Part shown: positions 25,044 through 34,191 of the stretch, in pieces
How the letters are laid out: the number at the start of each line of letters is the position of its first letter
Position numbering within the stretch: the stretch's first letter is position 1
NCBI GenBank assembly: GCA_902788805.1
Contig: CADALO010000007.1
Location: forward strand, 128,552-192,551
Length of the DNA stretch: 64,000 nt
From: an uncultured Bacteroidota bacterium
Lineage (GTDB): Bacteria; Bacteroidota; Bacteroidia; Bacteroidales; P3
Reading direction: 5' to 3'
Position numbers and translations under genes: made by a program
Notes under the pieces: generated by a model
What the model was told of the DNA's origin: nothing
Database searches by the model: none
The model's input: only the letters and a program-made list of their open reading frames with translations

Positions 25044-26717
25044 TTAGAATGAGGTTGTGAGGCTGAAAGTGAGGCCGTTGCTGGCGGGTACCTGTCGGCA
25101 GACACCGCCGATGCAGATGATGCCCTCACGCTGTTTGCCATAGCCGAGTTGGAGGCGTGTGGCGTTTTTGGTGTAGCCAACAGAGATGTTGTAGTAGTTG
25201 CCGATGCCGTCGTTGTAGGCGTATTGGTCGCTGACTGAGACAAACCAGGCGCTGGTGAAATTGTATTCGACAAGGCCCATAATCCAGTCGCCGCAGCGTT
25301 TGTCGTCGACGGCGGCGTCATATTTGCTGTCGCTGCCCATCCATTCGGCTTCGAAGCGGAGCACGTTTTTGCGGTTGATTTTCCAGGTGAGGTCGGCAAC
25401 GAGGATGTGGTTGTGATGGATGTCGCCTTCGTGTCCTTCGATGACGGGGTTGAAGAGCATATAGCCGTAGGTGGCAGTGAGTTTGAGCTTGCTGCTGAGC
25501 TTTTTGGCCACTTCGAGGCTGACGTCGCCATAGTAAGTGTCGCCAGTGCCGAAGAAGGTCGATGTGTAGCCGTCGGTGCCTTTGCCGCCGATGACGGTGG
25601 TGTCAAGTCCGGTTATGAGCGAGGCGTTGAGGTGGATGTCGGTGCCGTATTTTCCGCCGAGAGCGGTTTCTTTCTTGAATTTGTACATAAAGTCGGCCTG
25701 CAGACCCATCTCGCCGGTGCTCTGTGTGGCGTAGGGATACATAGAGAGGAAAGCGTAGGTGTGCTGCTTGGTGATGGCCGGCGTGTAGTTAATGTATAGC
25801 ATCTCGCCGCTGACCGAACGCACGGACTTGAATCCCATATTGTCGACACGTTTGGCCTGCAGGTTGGCGCTAAGTCCTTTCTGCGAGTAGCTGGCGCTGA
25901 GCCAGAGGGCATCGCCGTTCTTATAGATATAGTTGTTCATTATGTTGGGGTCCTGTCCTTTGCGTGCATATTCGGCTTGAAGTCCGAAGCCACCGTGCGA
26001 GAGGTCCATACGTACCGACGCGGCTCCGACATTGTGGGGCAGGTTGAGCTTGTAGCCGCTGATGTCGGAGAGGATAGTCTCGTCGCCTTCGTATTTGCTT
26101 ACAAACGAGCCGCCGAGGGTGAGGCGTGTTTTTGATTCGGCCCAACTTGTGACGACGTCATTGAGCGAGACTTCGGCATCGAGACCGCGGACAAGTCCAC
26201 GGGTGTCCCAGTAGTAGCGCTGCTGTCCGACAAGTCCTTTGAAGGTGACACCGTTCCAGGGACGGTAGGAGACGTTGATACCTCTGATGGCGTTGTCGAG
26301 TCCCAGATAGCGGTCTTCGTAGGCGCGGAGTGTCATTCCGTTGCCGAACTGTTCGTAGAAATGGCCGGCAGTGACGGCGAAAGTCTGGGTTTTGTAGCTG
26401 ACGAAATAATTGGCTATTCCCTGTCCTGTGTACTGACTGTTGAAGCCAAGCATCGGGGCGAGGTAGGCTTCGTAGCGCAGTCCGGCGCTGAAGTTTCCGT
26501 TGGTGTAAAGGATGTCGGCACGTGCATTGCTGAGCAGTTTCTCAGGCACATCGCTTGAGCCGATGGTGGTGTCGCGACGTGAGAACTGTCCATCGAATTG
26601 CACATTGCCGGTAACGTGTCCGCCAAGAATGCCTTGTGCGTTCAGAATGTTGAAAACGGGGAACTGGAAAAGTAATAATGTCGCAATGGCGAGCAGTTTT
26701 CTTGCTGTTTTGTCCAT
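25044..26717 (-). CDS. DUF6029-like outer-membrane beta-barrel protein
   Basis: A 557-aa protein with a signal peptide (about 1-28, ending LNAQ) and many alternating hydrophobic/polar strands with aromatic ends, ending in a C-terminal Phe (LTFSLTTSF), as expected for an outer-membrane beta-barrel. It resembles the Bacteroidota family I know as DUF6029. Its function is unknown. It is encoded between a TlpA-like thioredoxin gene and an Omp28-like gene, with gaps of 30 and 18 bp, so these envelope proteins probably work together. Confidence 0.78.
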   Translation of the reverse strand: MDKTARKLLAIATLLLFQFPVFNILNAQGILGGHVTGNVQFDGQFSRRDTTIGSSDVPEKLLSNARADILYTNGNFSAGLRYEAYLAPMLGFNSQYTGQGIANYFVSYKTQTFAVTAGHFYEQFGNGMTLRAYEDRYLGLDNAIRGINVSYRPWNGVTFKGLVGQQRYYWDTRGLVRGLDAEVSLNDVVTSWAESKTRLTLGGSFVSKYEGDETILSDISGYKLNLPHNVGAASVRMDLSHGGFGLQAEYARKGQDPNIMNNYIYKNGDALWLSASYSQKGLSANLQAKRVDNMGFKSVRSVSGEMLYINYTPAITKQHTYAFLSMYPYATQSTGEMGLQADFMYKFKKETALGGKYGTDIHLNASLITGLDTTVIGGKGTDGYTSTFFGTGDTYYGDVSLEVAKKLSSKLKLTATYGYMLFNPVIEGHEGDIHHNHILVADLTWKINRKNVLRFEAEWMGSDSKYDAAVDDKRCGDWIMGLVEYNFTSAWFVSVSDQYAYNDGIGNYYNISVGYTKNATRLQLGYGKQREGIICIGGVCRQVPASNGLTFSLTTSF

Positions 26718-26747
26718 TTTGCAGATAGGTTGAAAGGTTGATAGGGC

Positions 26748-27254
26748 TTAGAGTTCTTCACCGTTGGCTACTTTCTTGACGAGTTCGAAGAGTTCCTCTT
26801 CGCTGCCATCGACGTAGGATGTATGCTGCCATACTATTTCACCCTCGCCGTTGATAAGGAAGGTGTGAGGTACGTTGACGACGTTCATAGCGCGTTTGAA
26901 GTCCTGGTTCTGGTCGAGGTAAACTTCGTATTCCCAGCCGTTGCCTTCGACGTGAGGCTTGACTTTTGAGGCGGATTTTGTGTCGTCGATAGATACGGCT
27001 ACAAGTTTGACACCTGTTTCACTTTGCCATTCCTCATAGACTTCGGCAATGGCGTTGAGCTCGCGGTTGCAGGGCTTGCACCAGGTGGCCCAGAAGCTGA
27101 TAATGATGGGCTTGCCGTCGTTTTGGATTATGGATGTTTCAACTGTTTTGCCGTCAAGGGACTTGATGGTGACGTTTGAGGGCAGTTTGGCATTCTGAGC
27201 CATAGCTGTGCTGCAAAGGAGCATAATGGCGATTGAAAGAATCAGTTTTTTCAT
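26748..27254 (-). CDS. TlpA-like thiol-disulfide oxidoreductase
   Basis: A 168-aa periplasmic thioredoxin-fold protein. A signal peptide (1-19, ending AMAQ) is followed by the redox motif ATWCKPCNREL (CxxC near residue 60) and the cis-proline region VNVPHTFLINGEG. TlpA/ResA-like proteins reduce or oxidise disulfides in envelope proteins. It is the first gene of the unit that continues with the DUF6029, omp28-like and MATE genes; the CxxC of the Omp28-like protein makes it a plausible partner. Confidence 0.92.
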   Translation of the reverse strand: MKKLILSIAIMLLCSTAMAQNAKLPSNVTIKSLDGKTVETSIIQNDGKPIIISFWATWCKPCNRELNAIAEVYEEWQSETGVKLVAVSIDDTKSASKVKPHVEGNGWEYEVYLDQNQDFKRAMNVVNVPHTFLINGEGEIVWQHTSYVDGSEEELFELVKKVANGEEL

Positions 27255-27294
27255 TTCTATAATTTTATGTTTATAATCTTTAGTATTTTGGATT

Positions 27295-28269
27295 TTATAT
27301 TTCTTGTAACAGATCGGTCAATTTGTATATGGCATCACGGTATTTGTTGTCTGGGAGATGCAGGAGGTGTTGCTGTGCTTTTCTCAGATAGTGGTGCATT
27401 ACGGCTTCGGTTTTTTGGATGCTGTCGCTCTGTTCTACGATCTGAGTAATGAGCGATATTTCGTTGTCGGATATGCCGTTTTTGGTCAACAGGGGCAAAA
27501 GCTTGTCTTTAGTGATGTCGTTCTCGAGGGCAAAGATCAGGGGCAGTGTACATTTGTGTTCTTTGATGTCGTTGCCTTGTGGTTTGCCGGAGAGCTGTGT
27601 GGGTTTGAAGTCGAGCAGGTCGTCGCGAATCTGGAAGGCGATGCCGATGTTTTCGCCAAAGAGGTAGGCTTCATCGTGGAGGTCTGTTCTGTCGGTTGCG
27701 AATGCTGCACCTATCTTGCAGCAGGCGGCCAAAAACAGTGCTGTTTTCTTGCGGATAATCTGGTAATAGACAGATTGGTCGGTGTCATAGTTGTTGCTTT
27801 GTTGCTGTTGCAGCAGTTCACCTTCGCTCATCTGGATTACGGTATGGTTGATGATTTGAGTTATGGTTTTGTTGTCTATGGCATTGATGGTCTTCATTAC
27901 AAGGGCCAGGTAGTAGTCGCCAAGAAGGACGGCGGTTTTGTTGCCCCAGAGATGGTTGACGGTAGGGTTGCCGCGTCTGACATTAGATTCGTCAACTACA
28001 TCGTCGTGGATGAGGGTGCTTGTGTGTAGAGTTTCAATGGCGGCTACAGCATTGAAGAGTGGGTGGGGAGGAGTGGTGTTGTCTGGAAGTCCGCAGCAGC
28101 AGGCGCTTAGGAGGGTTAGCATTGGGCGCAGTTGCTTCCCGTTTTGCGACATAATGTGCTTGTTGATGTCGTTGATGATGGGTATGTCGCTATGAGTCAG
28201 CTCCTCGCGTGTGGTCTGATAGTATGATAAGAGTGTTGAGACGTGTTTTTGTATTTCGTGCAGGTCCAT
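27295..28269 (-). CDS. Polyprenyl synthetase
   Basis: A 324-aa prenyltransferase that elongates allylic diphosphates with IPP, most likely making the side chain of menaquinone or a related long-chain polyprenyl diphosphate. The first aspartate-rich motif is LIHDDVVDES (near residue 85-95) and the second is QIRDDLLDFKP (near 212). GKQLRPML near residue 45 is also typical. Chain length and exact product cannot be read off. It ends the six-gene minus-strand unit from 31799 to 27295 and follows the thioesterase gene by 2 nt. Confidence 0.9.
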   Translation of the reverse strand: MDLHEIQKHVSTLLSYYQTTREELTHSDIPIINDINKHIMSQNGKQLRPMLTLLSACCCGLPDNTTPPHPLFNAVAAIETLHTSTLIHDDVVDESNVRRGNPTVNHLWGNKTAVLLGDYYLALVMKTINAIDNKTITQIINHTVIQMSEGELLQQQQSNNYDTDQSVYYQIIRKKTALFLAACCKIGAAFATDRTDLHDEAYLFGENIGIAFQIRDDLLDFKPTQLSGKPQGNDIKEHKCTLPLIFALENDITKDKLLPLLTKNGISDNEISLITQIVEQSDSIQKTEAVMHHYLRKAQQHLLHLPDNKYRDAIYKLTDLLQEI

Positions 28270-28271
28270 AG

Positions 28272-28691
28272 TCAGGTGGTGATTTTAGTTCCGTTAGTAG
28301 ATACCAATGCTATTTGTCGGTCGTATGAGTCGGTAATGGATACTTGGAAGAGTGCTTGTGTGCGTCCTTGTTTTATGCGTGTAGTGGTCGCTTTAAGCGA
28401 ATGTCCCTTTGGTGAGGACAGGAAGTGTATGGTTGACGAAGACGACACCCATTGCAAGGATTCTTTTTGCTCTGCCAAAATGCTGCTGTTGGCAGCAATG
28501 GCGAAAGCAAAGTCGGCAAGCGTGAAGATAACGCCACCCATCACAGAACCTTTGGCATTGAGATGTCGGTTGTCGAGTTGCAAAGAGCAGATAGTTGTAT
28601 CTTCATCCACATAATCAATATGGATGCCTGTTGCTTCGGTGGCAAATGTGTCGTTGGCAAATATCTTCTGTGCGATTGGTGTCAGGTCCAT
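28272..28691 (-). CDS. PaaI-type hotdog thioesterase
   Basis: A 139-aa cytoplasmic hotdog-fold protein of the PaaI-like family. The segment KGSVMGGVIFTLADFAFAIAANS carries the conserved Gly-Gly and the catalytic-position Asp. Members hydrolyse aryl- or acyl-CoA thioesters. In Bacteroidota such a protein can belong to menaquinone synthesis (DHNA-CoA hydrolysis), and its location next to a polyprenyl synthetase gene would fit, but this is an inference from position only. The spacing to dapA is 5 nt. Confidence 0.85.
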   Translation of the reverse strand: MDLTPIAQKIFANDTFATEATGIHIDYVDEDTTICSLQLDNRHLNAKGSVMGGVIFTLADFAFAIAANSSILAEQKESLQWVSSSSTIHFLSSPKGHSLKATTTRIKQGRTQALFQVSITDSYDRQIALVSTNGTKITT

Positions 28692-28696
28692 AGTTT

Positions 28697-29590
28697 TTAG
28701 TTGGCAGAGAAGTCTGTGAGGAGGTCTTTTAGTTTGTTGTACAATGTCTTTGACACTTTTGTCAGAGGGGTACGCAGCTGATTTGTGATACGTCCTTCTA
28801 TTTCGAGCAGAGCCTTGATGCCGCCAGGGTTTCCTTCTTCAAAGATAGCGTTCATAAGCGGCAGCATACGGTAGTGGAGCGGAAGTGCTTTTTTGAGGTC
28901 GCCCTTCATAGCGTAGCGGACCATATCGGACATCTCTTTGGGACAGGCATTTGCCATTACAGATATTACTCCTGTTGCTCCGAGTGTCAGCATTGGGAAT
29001 GTCAATGCGTCGTCGCCGGAAATTACGTTGAAGCCGGCTGGTTTGCAACGCAATATTTCCATTACTTGTGCCATATTGCCCGACGCTTCTTTGATTGCTA
29101 TGATGTTGGGGCATTCTTCTGCCAGTTGCAGAGTGGTTTCGGCAAGCATATTGCACGATGTGCGTCCAGGTACGTTGTATAGAACGATGGGCACCGGCGA
29201 TACATCGGCAATGTTTTTGTAGTGCTGGATAAGACCGCGTTGCTGCGGCTTGTTGTAGTATGGCGTAACAGAAAGGATGCCGCTGATGCCGTCAAAGTTG
29301 GTCTGGTTTATGGCGTCGGTTACGGCGCGGGTGTTGTTGCCGCCCATTCCGAGCATAATTGGTAAGCGGCCGTTAACGGTTTCTACAATGAACTGCAGTA
29401 GAGCCGTGCGCTCGCTTTCCGACATTGTGGCAGCCTCGCTTGTAGTGCCCAATGCAACGATATAGTCAACTCCAGAGGTGATGACATAGTCAATCAATTC
29501 CTCGAGTTTGCTAAAGTCAATGGTTTCCTGTTTGCGGAACGGCGTTATCAATGCAACGCCTGTTCCTGTGAATAAAGTGTTTTTTGCCAT
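28697..29590 (-). CDS. dapA: 4-hydroxy-tetrahydrodipicolinate synthase
   Basis: Class I aldolase that condenses pyruvate with aspartate semialdehyde, the first committed step to diaminopimelate and lysine. The Schiff-base lysine is in IIAIKEASGN (near residue 162), the catalytic Tyr in SVTPYYNKP (near 134), and the pyruvate-site Thr-Thr in VALGTTSEAATM (near 46). At 297 aa it is of normal length. It lies in the minus-strand six-gene unit between the unknown gene at 29617 and the thioesterase gene. Confidence 0.95.
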   Translation of the reverse strand: MAKNTLFTGTGVALITPFRKQETIDFSKLEELIDYVITSGVDYIVALGTTSEAATMSESERTALLQFIVETVNGRLPIMLGMGGNNTRAVTDAINQTNFDGISGILSVTPYYNKPQQRGLIQHYKNIADVSPVPIVLYNVPGRTSCNMLAETTLQLAEECPNIIAIKEASGNMAQVMEILRCKPAGFNVISGDDALTFPMLTLGATGVISVMANACPKEMSDMVRYAMKGDLKKALPLHYRMLPLMNAIFEEGNPGGIKALLEIEGRITNQLRTPLTKVSKTLYNKLKDLLTDFSAN

Positions 29591-29616
29591 AATAATAATG
29601 CGCTTTATGTTTTGAC

Positions 29617-30195
29617 TTACGAGACACTTGTCTCTTTCTTTTGAATCATCATAAGGTACTTGACTATTTGTTCAATATAGTCTTTAAAGTCCATAGTCTC
29701 TTTGCCTTGTATTGCAAGGTCGTACATATCCATCAGTCCCTCATCCTCGTCTGACTCGGTGTTTGTGTAGCCGACTTTTATATTGGCGTCACTTGCAGCC
29801 GTAATGTATTTGCCAAAGAAATCAGGTTGTTCTGTCGTGTCGATAATGATGTCATAGTGGCGATTTATGAAACTGTCTATAACACCCTCTTTCGGCAGAC
29901 CTAAACGTGTGAAGTCATCTTTTTCGTGGCAAATGGTTGTCTTAGTATGAGAGAATATATAGTCTATCTGATAGTTCTTTGCTTGCCAGCCAATAAGGTA
30001 TATCTCCTTACCGTGACTTTCCTGGGCTGTAATGAATCGGTGGATAAGGTTCCAGCGTTCGGCGTCGCCCACCGTGAAGATAAGGCCTATTGTCTTGACC
30101 TTCTCCCAGTTGTCGATACGTTTGTATCGTGGCTTTTGCAGAAGATTGCGCAACTGTCGTTGTTGATATTTCTTGATGATGAAATCGAGAAGCAT
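29617..30195 (-). CDS. DUF6913-like hypothetical protein
   Basis: A 192-aa protein without a signal peptide. It resembles a Bacteroidota family I know as DUF6913. The N-terminal helix is basic (KKYQQRQLRNLLQKPRYKR), followed by alternating strands and helices (IGLIFTVGD, YDIIIDTTEQPDFFGKYI). The pattern suggests an alpha/beta fold. Function is unknown. It is encoded 11 nt after rnhB and 26 nt before dapA, and in related genomes it is usually kept beside dapA as far as I recall. Confidence 0.75.
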   Translation of the reverse strand: MLLDFIIKKYQQRQLRNLLQKPRYKRIDNWEKVKTIGLIFTVGDAERWNLIHRFITAQESHGKEIYLIGWQAKNYQIDYIFSHTKTTICHEKDDFTRLGLPKEGVIDSFINRHYDIIIDTTEQPDFFGKYITAASDANIKVGYTNTESDEDEGLMDMYDLAIQGKETMDFKDYIEQIVKYLMMIQKKETSVS

Positions 30196-30206
30196 ATTAT
30201 TGTCTA

Positions 30207-30806
30207 TTAATTGAATTCCAGTTCTTTTTGCCTGTATAGGGCGAATGATTTTCTATGTAGCGGTGTTATTCCATAGCGTTCAATTGCATCGTAGTGTTTG
30301 GCGGTAGGGTATCCTTTGTTGGTGTCCCATCCGTAAACGGGATACATTGAGTGTTGGAGTTGCATATAGTCGTCGCGGTAAGTCTTTGCGAGTATAGAAG
30401 CTGCAGCAATTGAAAGGAACTTTGCATCGCCTTTGACAATGCATTGGTAGGGTAGTTGTGTCTCGTTATAGAATCGGTTGCCGTCAATGAGTAGAAACTG
30501 AGGCGTGGTATTCAGCTGTTTCACTGCCAGGCTCATTGCGTGAAAAGAGGCACGAAGTATATTTATGTTGTCAATCTCTTCATTGTCTACCGACGCAACG
30601 GCCCAGGCCACAGCGTCTTTCTCAATCTGAGTGCGCAGTGTGTAGCGTTGCCGTTCGGTAAGTTGCTTTGAATCATTAAGCAGCTCGTTGTGGTAGTCAG
30701 GTGGTAATATGACAGCTGCTGCATATACAGGTCCTGCAAGGCATCCGCGTCCGGCTTCGTCGCAGCCGGCCTCAATCATTCCTTTATTGTAGTATTGTGC
30801 AAGCAT
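30207..30806 (-). CDS. rnhB: Ribonuclease HII
   Basis: A 199-aa RNase that cuts RNA in RNA-DNA hybrids and starts removal of single ribonucleotides from DNA. The active-site motif [16 protein letters not shown] (Asp and Glu near residues 16-17) and the later conserved Asp in LLIDGNRFY are present. The start MLAQYYNKG matches related proteins, which typically begin about ten residues before the first motif. It is in the minus-strand six-gene unit. Confidence 0.94.
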   Translation of the reverse strand: MLAQYYNKGMIEAGCDEAGRGCLAGPVYAAAVILPPDYHNELLNDSKQLTERQRYTLRTQIEKDAVAWAVASVDNEEIDNINILRASFHAMSLAVKQLNTTPQFLLIDGNRFYNETQLPYQCIVKGDAKFLSIAAASILAKTYRDDYMQLQHSMYPVYGWDTNKGYPTAKHYDAIERYGITPLHRKSFALYRQKELEFN

Positions 30807-30821
30807 CTGTTTCTCTATTTG

Positions 30822-31799
30822 TCAATTGAATAAAACATTCACCAAGGCGCATACAAGGACAAGCCAGATCAGTGTTTCGTTAACCCAATGCCTTTTGCGT
30901 TCAGCCATTAGGAACCGTGTGACGAGAAAACTGAATGGGATGACATAGCTTTGGGTGTCGAGAGGCTGGAATTTCGTGTATGACGTCAGCAGGATAGAGG
31001 CTATCAAAGGCAGAATGACAATGCCGGTATTGATGCGCTGGTGGACGATATTGTCGCCGATTGAACCGAGTTGCCTGAACAATGCAGCAACAAGTAACAG
31101 CAGGAACACCAATGTGGGCAGCAACCTCCAGAATGAAATGGATTCAAAGTGGAAGTTGAAGTTAAGCAAGTCATATTGGATAAGTATTAGGTAGTAATCC
31201 AGCTTATCGCACATAAAAGCGTATGTGAAAAGGATAATGGACGGTGCAATCAAACCCAAAATACTCACCACAATGTCACGCCAACGATACAACTTGTAAA
31301 CTACAAATACGAACAAAAACGGTACAAAGTAGCAGAGCGATGGCAGATAGCATAGTGCCATTAGTCCGATGCAGAATGAAGCGTTGAAGTTGTGTCCCAC
31401 GGTCAACGATGTTGTGCCGTCCGACAGCAGTTGGCTGCAAGATGCAAGCACCAATGCGTTGACCAGCAGCATCGGTGTCATCGTCAATAGTTCGTAGTTC
31501 CAACTCATTGCAACCACATAAAGCAGCATAGGCATCAGGCTGTTGGCCTTGGTCATCTTGTGGTTGGTCAGTATAAGGTTGAACCAGGCGCCTTCAACCA
31601 ATGTCAGCAGCAGAGCTAATGCTGTTGCCAGACGTGGCAGATGTGACAGCCACCCGAAAACAAATCCATATATAGGTGAGAAATAGTTGCATACAGCCGT
31701 GTCGACAGGCGTAATGAAAGCCTTGACCCAAAGCAGCATAGCTGTCAGGAGGATGACAAGAATCTGTCCCAGTGTGCTCTGTTTGAAAAGGCGTATCAT
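30822..31799 (-). CDS. Polytopic membrane protein, DUF6427-like
   Basis: A 325-aa membrane protein with about nine hydrophobic segments spread over its whole length and no recognised catalytic motif. It resembles the Bacteroidota DUF6427 family. The N-terminus MIRLFKQSTLGQILVILL is typical of that family. Function is unknown. It is the first gene of the minus-strand unit that continues with rnhB; the S8 peptidase stop lies 44 bp upstream. Confidence 0.75.
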   Translation of the reverse strand: MIRLFKQSTLGQILVILLTAMLLWVKAFITPVDTAVCNYFSPIYGFVFGWLSHLPRLATALALLLTLVEGAWFNLILTNHKMTKANSLMPMLLYVVAMSWNYELLTMTPMLLVNALVLASCSQLLSDGTTSLTVGHNFNASFCIGLMALCYLPSLCYFVPFLFVFVVYKLYRWRDIVVSILGLIAPSIILFTYAFMCDKLDYYLILIQYDLLNFNFHFESISFWRLLPTLVFLLLLVAALFRQLGSIGDNIVHQRINTGIVILPLIASILLTSYTKFQPLDTQSYVIPFSFLVTRFLMAERKRHWVNETLIWLVLVCALVNVLFN

Positions 31800-31843
31800 T
31801 TGTCGTCGACGATTGGTGTGAACAGTGAAGAGGTCGTGAGAAT

Positions 31844-34012
31844 TTAATTCTTGATGAGCTTTGCTGTGCGAACACCGGCGCGGTCGTGTACTCTTACAAA
31901 ATATACTCCTTGTGCCATTCCGCCAAGGTCTATCTCGGTGTTCGACACAATGTTACGGCTCATAACGCGGTGGCCATCAATGGTGAAGACCTCCATCAAT
32001 TCGGGCTCGTTGCTGCCAGTGACCACAGTTACCATATTAGCTGTAGGATTCGGGAACACAATCAATTCGGGGCGTATGTCGGCAGCTTGCTCGACAGACA
32101 ATCTGTCGTATGCTGCGCTGACGGCGCGCAGGGCGTCGGCTTTGCCATATCCCCAGCTGTTGCTTATGCTGTCGTTGGCGCGCAGCGGACCGGTCTTGTC
32201 GTCGTTGCGGACCGTGGTGAAAAGAATCTCACGTATTTGGTCTACTGTCAGATTAGGATTGGCCTGCAGCATCAGTGCTACAATGCCTGTCACTGCCGGT
32301 GACGACATCGATGTGCCGCTCATTGTGCTCCACATATAGCGACGACCGTTGATTTGACCTTGGTATACGGGCGAGTAGTTTGTCAGATCGGTAAATGACG
32401 AGATAGAAGAAACCACGTTTGAGCCTGGAGCAGAGATTTCAGGCTTGTTCCTGCCGTCAAGGGTGGGGCCGAAACTTGAGAAATAGGTTAAACCTCCAGT
32501 CGTATAGACGTCGTTACGGTAAGTGTCTGCAATGTGTGCTGCCACGGTTATTGCTTTCTCTGCGCAGGCAGGCTCGCCGATACCGTAAAACTTGTCGCCA
32601 TTCTGACAGCCAAAAATACCTGAGTTTACAAAGTCACATCCCATATTGCCGGCATTGTTCGCAAGGTTGGTCATATTCCATACGTGTACCGTTGCCCCTT
32701 CGCTTGACGTACATCTCATCATCAGTTTGTAGCCATAGTTCTTCTGCACGTTCAGCAGTATGTGGGGACGATTGTCAAGATGATTCCTTGCCTCTATCAT
32801 AATGTCATAGTGTATGGTGTCGTTGCCTGCTACAAGGTACGACTCAAGATAATCAATATCTCCACTGGTGCTGTACATAGGTGAATAGTGGATGTTGTGG
32901 CTGCCGCCGTTCTCGACCAGTGCAAAGCCGGCCTCGAAGGGAGCACCGTTTTCTTCGCCCCAATAAATCAGTCCCTGGCCGATGCCGTCGGCGTAGTAGG
33001 TGGCTATCGATATCAGAGTGTCCTCTTGACCGAATGTGTGTTGTAGGTGGAAGTTGACATCGCCGTTGTTGCCGCCGCTGGTGACGAAGACTATGCCCGA
33101 ATCGCTATAGCTGTTGATGGCTTCACTGAGCAACGATGTGCCGTCAAGGGTGCTGAAGGTGTACATACCCCAGCTGCTGTTGATGACAAGTCTTTTGCCT
33201 TCCTCATCGGCAACACGCTTCATCCAGGCCACCTGGTCCAGCCACGATGCCTCGTCCAGATACCACGAGCCAAGTATAAACTTGGCTTTGGGAGCTTGTC
33301 CTATGACGTGTCCTGTAGCTGTGCCGTTACCACCACAGATGCCGGCCACGTGCGTTCCGTGCGTGCCATAGCCATATAAGCCGAAGGTGTCGCACTGGGC
33401 TGCATATACCTCTTCGGGTGTCTTGTATTCTGTGCCGTAATTGAAGCCCTCAGGTGCGGGACCCGACAGTTTGAAATGGTCCCAAGCACGAAGGACACGA
33501 AGGTTGTTGGCCTTGTTGATATTGGGGTGTGTGTAGTCGAATCCCCAGTCGGTAATGCCAATCAGCACTCCCTCGCCATTGAAGGGCATAGGCAGACCCA
33601 AGCCGGCTTGCACACTGTCGGTGCGGGTGTCTACACGCGTATTGTCCATCATCGGGGCCACGTGGTGGGCCACGGTCATATACTTAATGCCCGAAACACC
33701 TTCCAGCATCGGAAGGGCCTCTATCGGTGTACGCATTGTGACAATGTCGCCTACACGCGATGTAACCCTTACGCCTTTTGCCTCAACGTTTGCTGCCGAG
33801 AAAGTGTTGTCCACTTTGGCGATGACACCGATGTAGGCCACGCCGTTCTCATAACGTATTGGATAGCGGTCCAGTAGTGACTTCGACATATTGTCGACAC
33901 TTTTGGCCTGGTTCAGATTCTTGACAAGTGCACGTGTTTCTATGCTGCTCTTGTTTTGTGCGGCAGCTATTAACGTGCTGAATACAAAGAGGAATAATGC
34001 AATTTTCTTCAT
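31844..34012 (-). CDS. S8 family (subtilisin-like) serine peptidase with type IX sorting domain
   Basis: A 722-aa secreted protease. A signal peptide (1-19) precedes the catalytic domain, with Asp in GITDWGFDYTHP (near residue 155), His in YGTHGTHVAGI (near 218) and Ser in MSGTSMSSPAV (near 575). A large insertion lies between the His and Ser motifs. The C-terminus is a type IX sorting domain (FPNPTANMVTVVTGS, GHRVMS, GMAQGVYFVRV). The ATG at 34012 is chosen because a TATCTTTGC -7 element covers 34036-34044, just upstream; a longer reading from a TTG at 34039 would begin inside the promoter. Confidence 0.93.
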   Translation of the reverse strand: MKKIALFLFVFSTLIAAAQNKSSIETRALVKNLNQAKSVDNMSKSLLDRYPIRYENGVAYIGVIAKVDNTFSAANVEAKGVRVTSRVGDIVTMRTPIEALPMLEGVSGIKYMTVAHHVAPMMDNTRVDTRTDSVQAGLGLPMPFNGEGVLIGITDWGFDYTHPNINKANNLRVLRAWDHFKLSGPAPEGFNYGTEYKTPEEVYAAQCDTFGLYGYGTHGTHVAGICGGNGTATGHVIGQAPKAKFILGSWYLDEASWLDQVAWMKRVADEEGKRLVINSSWGMYTFSTLDGTSLLSEAINSYSDSGIVFVTSGGNNGDVNFHLQHTFGQEDTLISIATYYADGIGQGLIYWGEENGAPFEAGFALVENGGSHNIHYSPMYSTSGDIDYLESYLVAGNDTIHYDIMIEARNHLDNRPHILLNVQKNYGYKLMMRCTSSEGATVHVWNMTNLANNAGNMGCDFVNSGIFGCQNGDKFYGIGEPACAEKAITVAAHIADTYRNDVYTTGGLTYFSSFGPTLDGRNKPEISAPGSNVVSSISSFTDLTNYSPVYQGQINGRRYMWSTMSGTSMSSPAVTGIVALMLQANPNLTVDQIREILFTTVRNDDKTGPLRANDSISNSWGYGKADALRAVSAAYDRLSVEQAADIRPELIVFPNPTANMVTVVTGSNEPELMEVFTIDGHRVMSRNIVSNTEIDLGGMAQGVYFVRVHDRAGVRTAKLIKN

Positions 34013-34035
34013 ATTGTGACAGTATTGTTCAAACT

Positions 34036-34044
34036 GCAAAGATA
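34036..34044 (-). promoter_or_regulatory. -7 promoter element of the S8 peptidase gene
   Basis: On the minus strand it reads TATCTTTGC, matching TAnnTTTG exactly, 24 bp upstream of the ATG at 34012. No TTTG -33 element at 19 bp was seen. It decides the start codon of the gene. Confidence 0.7.
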
Positions 34045-34140
34045 CGAAAAAAAATCATTTATTATTTATTTTAAAATAATTTAAAAGTTAAACATCTGTT
34101 TGCACCTCGCTGAAACGAATGAATAACAGGATGTAAAAGA

Positions 34141-34170
34141 AGAGAGTGTGCCCTGTTGGACACACTCTCT
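34141..34170 (-). terminator. Terminator-like hairpin after the YfhO gene
   Basis: AGAGAGTGTG (34141-34150) and CACACTCTCT (34161-34170) form a perfect 10-bp stem. On the minus strand it is followed by TCTTTTAC, a modest T-tract. It lies 22 bp after the YfhO stop. Confidence 0.7.
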
Positions 34171-34191
34171 TGTCAAATGTTCTCTATGGGT

